Assembly (NCBI GenBank): GCA_040143965.1
Contig: JASJQH010000128.1
Span: 1-26,925 of the forward strand
Source of the DNA: Basidiobolus ranarum
Taxonomy: Eukaryota; Basidiobolomycota; Basidiobolomycetes; Basidiobolales
Direction: 5' to 3'
Length of the DNA stretch: 26,925 nt
The notes below the pieces were generated by a model, which worked only from the letters and a program-made list of their open reading frames with translations, made no database searches and was not told where the DNA came from. The translations under genes were made by a program, and so were the position numbers. Within the stretch, counting starts at the first letter, position 1. Every line of letters begins with the position of its first letter. This document shows positions 1 through 7,023 of this stretch, piece after piece.

Positions 1-182
1 TGCCTAAACACCTATATAGTCATATATAGCTTAGTACTTAGTTATCTTATAATTCACTAAGATATTATCAATTATTCTCAATTGGAATTTACTTAGAATA
101 TTGACACCAACGTAGAAGGTCTCAGATATATATATTTTTCAAACTTGTGCTAGAAGCCCCAAACTTTGCACACATGTTCCTG

Positions 183-550
183 GGACCTTCCGCAACATAT
201 TCTACACATTAGTTTGGTTACATCTTGACAAAACTATAAATGTCAACTTTTTACTCAATAAATCAACAAGTGAAAACCACCAATTCCTCTAATTTTCCAA
301 ACCACTTCCAACAGGCTCCCAAATACATTAACAAAAATATGCTTACTGATATATTAACTAAGCCATTAGCTAGGCAGAAATTTGAGAAATTTAGACCTTC
401 CTTAACATATTTGCATGTTTGTTTGTTTACATCTTCACAAAATTATCAATGTCAACTTTCAACTCAATAAATTAATAAGTGAAATCCACCAATTCTTCTA
501 ACTCTCCAAATCACTTCCAACGAACTCCAAAAGCACATTAACACATGAAA
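183..550. repeat. Imperfect ~210-nt direct tandem repeat overlapping a copia tail
   Basis: Two diverged copies lie about 209-210 nt apart, roughly 183-345 and 393-552. Both contain GACCTTCC, then TTACATCTT, then ACTCAATAAAT and CACTTCCAAC in the same order and spacing, with scattered substitutions and a 1-nt indel. The second copy holds the end of the copia-like reading frame, so the repeat probably duplicates the 3' end or adjoining region of a decayed retrotransposon. It could also be a local tandem duplication made after insertion. No intact LTR pair is visible. Confidence 0.75.
240..470 (+). pseudogene. Ty1/copia-type retrotransposon relic: C-terminal tail of RNase H
   Basis: A 76-codon open frame contains NMLTDILTKPLARQKFEKFR. 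This matches the hallmark end of copia-class polyproteins, where the RNase H domain closes with a 'D-[ML]-x-[AT]-D-x-[LF]-T-K-x-L' segment followed by a 'KFE..R..L' helix. Nothing upstream encodes the rest of RNase H, reverse transcriptase or integrase, so this is a fragment. The ATG at 240 falls inside the direct repeat and is unlikely to be a real start. It shows that copia elements have been active in this genome. Confidence 0.7.
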
Positions 551-599
551 CTTATAATATAGTTGTTCACAACAATGTTTCAAACCAAATAATATATAT

Positions 600-619
600 C
601 CCCTATTGGTATATAGGGG
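600..619. other. Short inverted repeat (7-bp stem, 6-nt loop)
   Basis: CCCCTAT at 600-606 pairs with ATAGGGG at 613-619 around TGGTAT. It lies between the copia tail and the BEL/Pao-like fragment. It could be a hairpin at a former element edge, but a stem this short is also expected by chance. Confidence 0.3.
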
Positions 620-770
620 AAATATTATTCTTCAATACTGATTTCATATTGTTCATCAGGGATTTAAATTAATGCGCTACACTAAAGGGTATTTTATGTA
701 TCACTGGCATACCTCTCATTTGTTATTTTGTAGTTTGATGATGTATATATGTATCACGTGCCGATGATGC

Positions 771-1145
771 CACCTAAAATGTAATAAAATTACTCTGAAC
801 GAATCAGTTGTAAGAGATATAACGGAATTATTTGATATCAAGGGTCTGCTAAGTCCTATTGGATGGCTCAATAAAAGAAAAATATTGATCCCCATAAACA
901 ATAAAAACTTCATTTAGTGACCGATCAATTACCACATGGACTTTCTATTAAGCATCTCCGAGATATAGCGCATGTCATGTGTATATCAAGCTTTGGGCAA
1001 GATCAGCGTCAATATATGTCCAATATCAATTGCTGTGGTGAATTCAAACTTACTGCCGTTCACTTGTGGATTTGCGTATACATCCATTGTATCGATTCAC
1101 CATCACTGCGGCTGGCATTGGAACTCTACATCGGAACTTAGCCAT
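771..1145 (+). pseudogene. BEL/Pao-like pol relic (end of RT and RNase H region), frameshifted
   Basis: One frame (771-914) reads ITELFDIKGLLSPIGW followed by K-x-x-I-L. This resembles the BEL/Pao signature 'I..LFDPLGLLSP....KILMQ' at the junction of reverse transcriptase and RNase H. A stop and frameshift follow. The next frame (from 917) gives DQLPHGLSIKHLRDI, like the 'W.(D/E).LP..L...W..' segment that comes next in that family. A third frame near 1060-1135 gives RIHPLYRFTIT, like 'R.APLK..TIPRLEL'. Three motifs in the right order, in three frames, fit a decayed element better than chance. BEL/Pao is best known from animals, so the assignment needs a profile search. Confidence 0.5.
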
Positions 1146-1339
1146 TTGATATTTGTATTTCTCCTTGATTAGTTCTAAACCTTAATTCAATATCCAATTT
1201 GTTAACTGAGAAAACATCGGAATGATTTATGCCTCGATAATCAGTCTCCAGTCAAAATATCGATATAAAGGGAGAATTCTATTGGACGTCGATGTATTGA
1301 GGGGAATAGTCGATCAAATTTGGATGTTATAGATACATG

Positions 1340-1936
1340 CCCAAAGCTCTGAGATCCTTGGTAATCGTGGAGATGCTGGGAGAACATCCACCCAAGCGAA
1401 GGAACTTCCCATCAATTGTGCGAGCATTCTTCGTTACTATGTACTTCATCAATGGAAAGTAAGTACCTTGCCCTCGTCAGTATTAGCCATACTCCTGCAT
1501 TCTGATACACCAGGTCCCTCTTGATAACGTTTGGTTGTTGGCATGAATGAAATCAATATAACCTAAACAATCCTTTCAATATGACACTTTTTTTGAATTC
1601 TGGCTAGGCACCTATTTCAACCCTATCGCACCCTCCAATGATATCAGCACCACTGGTGCGTAGATAAAAATGCTAAAATGATGATAATATTATTAGAATC
1701 ATCAGGTGACATTAGATCTGTTTCATTTAGGTGAAGCATCATATTGGCTGGGTTTCAGCTCCAACCAGATGTCTCAACATCCACAGCATCGCTTCCAACT
1801 CAGAAATAGACATTGCAGGGGCTCTGACCCTTTCAGTCCTACTGCGTATGAACTGGAGAAGAAGGCTACGTAGTAGAATTGCCACTTTGGGGTGAGTACT
1901 CGTGACTCTCATTACCTGTATAAATATATGCAGCAC
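1340..1936 (-). pseudogene. Possible BEL/Pao-like integrase N-terminal relic, opposite orientation
   Basis: On the minus strand the frame at 1936-1739 contains LLQFIRSRTERVR and SISELEAMLWMLRHLV. This resembles the segment before the BEL/Pao integrase zinc finger ('LRFI.N.R......LT..EL..A...LIR..Q'). Further along, in other frames, there is a weak 'H...LH.G...L...RYW......V....C..C'-like stretch near 1620-1380. No intact domain remains. The neighbouring RT-like fragment is on the other strand, so either two insertions or an inversion must be assumed. It is weaker than the 771-1145 fragment. Confidence 0.35.
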
Positions 1937-2187
1937 ACCCCCCGAAAAACTCCTTCAGTTTTGGAATTTTAACTGAGATTTGTTGAATCCTATTCTACAA
2001 TAATTCTTAATTAACCCGGATGATACAGAATTAGCCAAATTATCTCGTGAAAATTATTCTACACCCACTCGAAACCCAAAATCTTCCTCCAAAAAGACTA
2101 AAATAACGTTAACCTAAGCAAGGTATACAAGAACCACTTTCAGCGAATATCAATAACAACCGGTATTTTATCAACGTACTTCTTCAC

Positions 2188-3057
2188 ATGGAGACTAAAC
2201 AAGCTAAACTATTGGTACAATCGGGTAACCAGAAAAAATCGGTGGAGTTTAGTGAGACTGAGATTATAAATTTCTCTCAAAATGCCGAACCAAACACTCT
2301 TCAAAACCAGCAACCAAATGAAATAAAACTACACCTAGCTCCTAAAACCCCTGAGGAATTACGAAAAAAAGACAAGGCTATGATTAATCAAGAGGCTAAT
2401 GCACTTGGTGACCAACACGTAGCTGATGATCGTAAGGTGCAATTTGGTGAAGGCAGTCTTATCGAGGTTTCTGAAGACGCTCCAGTCATGGGTGGTTCAA
2501 AACACGAGCATAAAGTTCAACTAAATGCCACCGCTGATAACCAAAACCCCGAAGTACAACAGAAGAATAAACGTATGGAAACACAGGAAGCCCAAACATT
2601 ACTGAATCCCCTTCCTAGAAACGAAGATAAAAAGGTTCAATTTGGTAGTGCAAGTTTAATTGAGACCTCCACCGCAGGTTCACTCAGTAAGAGCAATAAT
2701 CAGAAGCAGTACTCACACACCAGCAGTGATGATACACAAGATTCTAGAGTCAAAGAAAAAAGCAAGTGTATGGAATTGGAAGAGGCCCAAGTATTACGTA
2801 ATCCTCCTGTTATGAATGAGAACAAAAAGGTTCAGTTTGGACAGACTAAATTGATTGAGGTATCAGAGGAAGAGCCTCCTATGCTAAGTCCAAAAGAAGA
2901 GAAGACGATCGAATTGTATCCTACACCAGAAACTCAAAACTACGAAGTTAAAGAAAAGAGCAAAAAAATGGAAATAGAAGAAGCACAAGCACTAAGAAAA
3001 CCTTCGCATAGTAAATATTCCAACAACAAACCAGCAGGTGCCTCCATTTTGTATTCG
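2188..3057 (+). repeat. 195-nt coding tandem repeat, about 4.5 units
   Basis: Unit starts, taken at the equivalent ATG codons, lie at 2188, 2380, 2575, 2770 and 2968. The period is thus 192-198 nt (64-66 codons). The copies differ substantially at nucleotide level while keeping the KVQFG...LIE core, which indicates old duplication with retained protein motifs rather than a recent satellite. Confidence 0.85.
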
Positions 3058-3060
3058 TAA
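2188..3060 (+). CDS. Repeat protein with 65-residue tandem units and RVxF-like motifs; unrecognised
   Basis: This is an intronless 290-residue, highly polar protein with no signal peptide or membrane segment. It is made of about 4.5 head-to-tail units: methionines at residues 1, 65, 130, 195 and 261 mark equivalent positions. Each unit follows 'K-[SN]-K-x-M-E-x-x-E-A-Q-x-L', then KKVQFGxxxLIEVSE, then an acidic linker ending in 'V-K-E-K-S-K'. The KVQF core recurs at residues 83-86, 149-152 and 214-217, with a variant SVEF at 18-21; the last unit is truncated and lacks it. [KR]-V-x-F is the docking motif by which many proteins bind protein phosphatase 1, so a multivalent PP1 scaffold is one possibility, but that is inference from a short motif. 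The protein is probably disordered. I do not recognise a family. The start is the first ATG and is itself in register with the repeat. Confidence 0.85.
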   Translation: METKQAKLLVQSGNQKKSVEFSETEIINFSQNAEPNTLQNQQPNEIKLHLAPKTPEELRKKDKAMINQEANALGDQHVADDRKVQFGEGSLIEVSEDAPVMGGSKHEHKVQLNATADNQNPEVQQKNKRMETQEAQTLLNPLPRNEDKKVQFGSASLIETSTAGSLSKSNNQKQYSHTSSDDTQDSRVKEKSKCMELEEAQVLRNPPVMNENKKVQFGQTKLIEVSEEEPPMLSPKEEKTIELYPTPETQNYEVKEKSKKMEIEEAQALRKPSHSKYSNNKPAGASILYS

Positions 3061-4144
3061 TCTACTTCTACAAACGGAGTGTGATCTACTCGCGTCTCTT
3101 AGATGATTTTAAACTATTTACTAGGTAGAGAAGTGGATTTCAACCTATGAGAAACATTCTGAACCTTGTTGTGAATGTCACGTTTATCTGCAGTCTGTTC
3201 TTCACATCTTGTACTAATCTTTTCCCAAGAAATATCATCAGAGACTCATTCCTAATCCCCCCGTTTTAATGACACTTTTTAATTTCATGTAATGAACAGT
3301 TGTTTCAACATTTTTGATTCTGGATCAAATGTGGCACTTGAATTTTCTAAATCTTAGACTTGAGTTTTGTTTGGTATAGCTTCAAACCTCCAGTTGTATA
3401 TGGATCAGCTGCCACGAAATCTTTAATTTGTTTGGGTATGTTCGGGATTTTATTTCATCCAAGCGTTGGCCTATAGAGCGTCCAAATCAACAAAGCTAAC
3501 CCATTTAATATACATAATGGAGAATAGAACGTAGATTGCCATTCAATAAAATCTTTCTCTTTGACTTCAGCTTTGAACTACCGAATCTCACGTGCCAGCC
3601 CAAAGATTCGCCGAACAAGTGATTGTTTATCACCATCTAGTTGGGCACTGGGGGGGGCTATTGAGCGGGGCAGACGGCGATCCTTTTTGAGAAGTTTTTA
3701 ATTAAAATCATCCCGGCATATAAAATAGTGAACAATCAATCATCAATGAGATGGCACTTGGACTGCCTATATTTTCATTGGTTAGGGGACGGCAAGGATG
3801 GGTTAAATTTAGGTAGTGCGTATTGAAATGCTAGGATTCGATAAAGAAACGTTCGTTAAATTTCCGAAAATCAATAATTTCAGGGTTGAATTGTGTACAG
3901 GCTATGGTTCTCCATAATTTTCCCAACAACTGGTTTTGAAGTTCTTTCAAGTATATATGATCAAATTTAAAGGTGTAACATTAAACAAAACCGATATTCA
4001 AAATCCTTACAGCATTCAGAAAAGTCGGAGGTGGAAAAGATCCAATAAAATAGGGTTAGGGGTTAGGCATAGCTGGATTAATGTATCATCTCCAGTAATT
4101 TCATCTGTCAGGAATGACTTGCCATTCCTATAATATAGTTGAAG
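3061..4144. other. Intergenic region, no gene established
   Basis: This stretch separates the repeat-protein gene from the 3' end of ERG3 copy a. There is an 8-G run near 3651-3658 and a TATAAAA-like stretch near 3718. A short telomere-like string lies at 4051-4067. The minus strand between about 3690 and 3340 has few stops (two in roughly 117 codons, including a hydrophobic stretch), which could be a decayed gene but is not beyond chance. I see no RNA gene. Confidence 0.6.
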
Positions 4145-5203
4145 TTAATCCTCTAAAGTAGAGGCCATGGCCTTCATCTCTCTATCCTGCTTCGAATGAG
4201 GCTTCATCTGACTTCGAAGCTCTGAATTGTAGATCTCTTCACTAGGCTTGCGATACGACCCACCCAAGCGATCCCATAGAGTAAAGTATTGGCCGTAGTT
4301 GTAGTTGAAATACAAATGGTGTACAGTATGATGGGCTGCGCTGTTGATAACTGGATCGCGTGTGAAGTACTCACCTGAAATAACATATTAGCTAACGCAA
4401 CGCAAGTTTCCAGTAAGTAACAAGTGCTTTACCATCATGAATTAGAATCGACCAAATTTGAACAAAGATGAACAACATGAGGTAAAGGAACTTTTGCATG
4501 GGAAAAACAAAAATACAAATATGATACGGAAGCGATTGCGCCCACCCGTCTAGAGGATGAAAGGCGATGGAAGCATACGGAGTAGGGACTTGGAGAAAAA
4601 AATGAGAATTCAATGATAGGCTCTGAATGCAAATACTGTACATACCAATCCATTTGTGATGGGGCTTTGATTCAAAAGAAAATTAGTCAAGTGTCTCTTC
4701 CTACTGTATGCGTGTTTGTATAATTGTTCTCATACCTTATGAACATATGCGTAAACTGATTTATGGTGCAATCCACGATGAATCCAATATATACCAAAAT
4801 CAGTGGCTAAAAGAAATATCAAGATGCTAAATATAAGATAAGGCCAGCCACGCTCTTCCACATCTTCGTAGAGTTTGGAGTATCCCCGAATTTCAAGTAT
4901 GAAAAATGGCACGGTTAGAAGAGCCATGGTGGGAATGGAATCTGTCGCCATCTTTATCTCCTGCTGTATTTGGTTTTTGATAAAACGTGGGTGATTCATT
5001 TGCCTTTTGTCAAAAAATAGATAAAAAGAGACGGTAGAAAATATCATATAAATCGCGTAAGCTCCAAAGCCTGAAATGCACATTAAGCTGGAAAACTGTC
5101 GAAGGATATCATCACGAGCAAGGGTAGGGAGACCTAAATAACCAAAACTAGAGTAAACTCTGTCGAAGGCGTATTCATCAGCCACCCATAGAACGTAATC
5201 CAT
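4145..5203 (-). CDS. ERG3: C-5 sterol desaturase, copy a (four exons)
   Basis: This enzyme introduces the C5=C6 double bond into ergosterol precursors at the ER membrane, using a di-iron centre and cytochrome b5. The model is 290 residues: exons 5203-4736, 4664-4646, 4588-4433 and 4374-4145, with introns of 71, 57 and 58 nt; total 873 nt, in frame. All three histidine boxes are present: HRGLHH (142-147), HKPHHKW (155-161) and HHTVHH (229-234). Hydrophobic segments near residues 38-60, 93-105 and 122-137 fit the integral-membrane fold. Exon 2 is only 19 nt and encodes the middle of the second box. The start matches that of the paralogue at 17351-18444, about 74% identical over exon 1 by my count with identical intron positions. 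A TTTGCAG acceptor-like site lies 10-16 nt upstream of the ATG, hinting at a 5'UTR intron. Confidence 0.95.
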
Positions 5204-5934
5204 ATTCGTTTACTGCAAAGGGAGAGGAGACGCTAGAGTCTGGTAATTTAAATAAAATTCAAAGTTACACATGGCCTAACCAGTGGACACCTGCCGTTGC
5301 TCCATTTTGGAATTACGCAGTCTCATTCAAAATATCGAGTTTCAACGGTATTACAAATGTATTTATCGCATAGTTTACACGCAAAAGAATAAACCACTGG
5401 ATGAAAATTATACAAATGGAAGATTAGTAATCCGATTCAATGGCAAAACATGCATTACCTCCGCAGCATTCTTGCTGAACTTCCGAGATTAATTAAAACA
5501 CCGGCGCGTTTTACCACAGTTTGATTAAGAGCGGTGGTCAATTTGTGGTGTATCTGATTTCATTCATAGTGTTGGCTTTGTTAGTCATTGTTTGATTGGA
5601 GAAATGGATCTGTGGCAGGATATCATTTCCGTGCCGATAACCACTTAGCTAGCAAGAGTGTTAGGACCAGTGTTGGCGATAAAAATACAACCATACTTCG
5701 ACATAACGGTTTATTTTTCAAGAATATAATAGTATGTACATGATGATGAATACACTTACTCAGCTAACAGGAACTGAAATAAATTAAATGTAGTTGCGGC
5801 TATGAATATAATGAGCAGACATTTGGATTGAATTTCGTATGAAAAGCTTCATGGGCACCAAAGGTCCATTAGTGCGTATCCTACAACCTGCAGCGCCAGA
5901 GTAATCTTAGATGTTGAATTGCCTTAACAATACT
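5204..5934. other. Intergenic region upstream of ERG3 copy a
   Basis: This should hold the ERG3 copy a promoter and leader (minus strand, immediately above 5203). I do not see a convincing TATA box or a sterol-response element. Plus-strand open frames here (for example 5283-5492, which starts with GTG) look like chance. Confidence 0.5.
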
Positions 5935-6396
5935 TCAGTACACACCAATTTTATACAGGTAGATACCAATACAATCTCGGTTACTAGCATGAGAATTGTG
6001 TAATCTTCTAGTAATTATACAGATACAATGGCAAGCCACCAAGTTGGTGCATATTTCAATATATTTACCTTGAAGAAATACATTATGAACTAATGAGTTA
6101 TTAGTTTCTTCTAGTAAAAACATGACATAGTTATGTCCAAAACCCCATTCCATTAAGCCCAATAGGGAGCTACTGTCTTCAGTTCCGAGAAAGTTTTCGG
6201 CATACTGAGTTTGTTTAACCTGTAAACAATAATTTAAATATACTCTCAGTAAGGAAAACGGTGATATCCTATTCCCTAGCATCAGGGCTAATGTTGACTT
6301 TGTGTATTCCTGGCACAGTAAGAAGACGACATTATCAACAAGAATTGACTGGGTTTCCTTGTAATATTTATTATTCCTACCTTTTTGTTGACACAT
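5935..6396 (-). CDS. Hypothetical 153-residue protein
   Basis: This is an uninterrupted ATG-started frame of 153 codons. That length is unusual by chance in DNA of this base composition, which is the main reason for listing it. The central part (about 25-105) is rich in leucine and could form helices. No domain, signal peptide or motif is recognised. A donor-like GTAAATAT inside the frame, followed by TTACTAG about 60 nt on, could be an intron that would replace the cysteine-rich C-terminus. It may also be a relic. It lies between ERG3 copy a and the SLM1-like gene, on the same strand as both. Confidence 0.35.
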   Translation of the reverse strand: MCQQKGRNNKYYKETQSILVDNVVFLLCQEYTKSTLALMLGNRISPFSLLRVYLNYCLQVKQTQYAENFLGTEDSSSLLGLMEWGFGHNYVMFLLEETNNSLVHNVFLQGKYIEICTNLVACHCICIITRRLHNSHASNRDCIGIYLYKIGVY

Positions 6397-7023
6397 GAGA
6401 TCGTAAACTGTGACCTGTAGATTGTACTACACACAGAGGATGATTATGTATAATAAATAGTCAAATTTGACTAAAACACGATCCAGATCAGTCACTAATT
6501 AGTCAAGTAAATTCATCAAAATACTCTAATTCAATTCATTATAATGGCGAAATATCAAACGTTTCGAGTTTAGTTGTTTAAGATTTACACATGAATGTCA
6601 TCAGTTATCATAAATTACTGCACTTGGTATCACTCTATACAAGAGTTATTTACAACCTCGTGTTAGTCAGATTATCTCACAAGGTTGCTGGTATTCCTGG
6701 CGGAAAGTATTATTTTCATACAAGAAACCCATATAGTAAATTAAACGAAGCTACTCGAAGTATCAGCATCGCATGAATGATTGAGAAATAATAAATGATT
6801 CGATATCAAGTCTAACATATTTGGCTCTGACTAAGTCACAAATATCAGGAGTTTTATGAATTACAAGCATCTCCATTTTTAATCAGGTTTTGGTTGACAT
6901 TAAGACGTTTATCAGGTTATTTTTTCCACTTGAATTACTTCATTTTGCACATAATAAATTGAGTTGTATATATTTACACTAAATTCTCCATATCTTTTTT
7001 ACTATATAGATTTTGTGATAACT
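6397..7023. other. Intergenic, downstream of the SLM1-like gene
   Basis: AT-rich, with no gene I can support. It contains the 3' flank of the SLM1-like gene and a 61-codon plus-strand frame (6591-6776) of chance-like length. Confidence 0.5.

Noticed and set aside
716-913. Minus-strand 65-codon ORF
   Set aside because: It is the antisense shadow of the BEL/Pao-like plus-strand fragment and shows no features of its own.
4204-4653. Other-frame minus-strand ORFs over ERG3 copy a exons 3-4
   Set aside because: They read through introns or use the wrong frame; the spliced ERG3 model explains the sequence.
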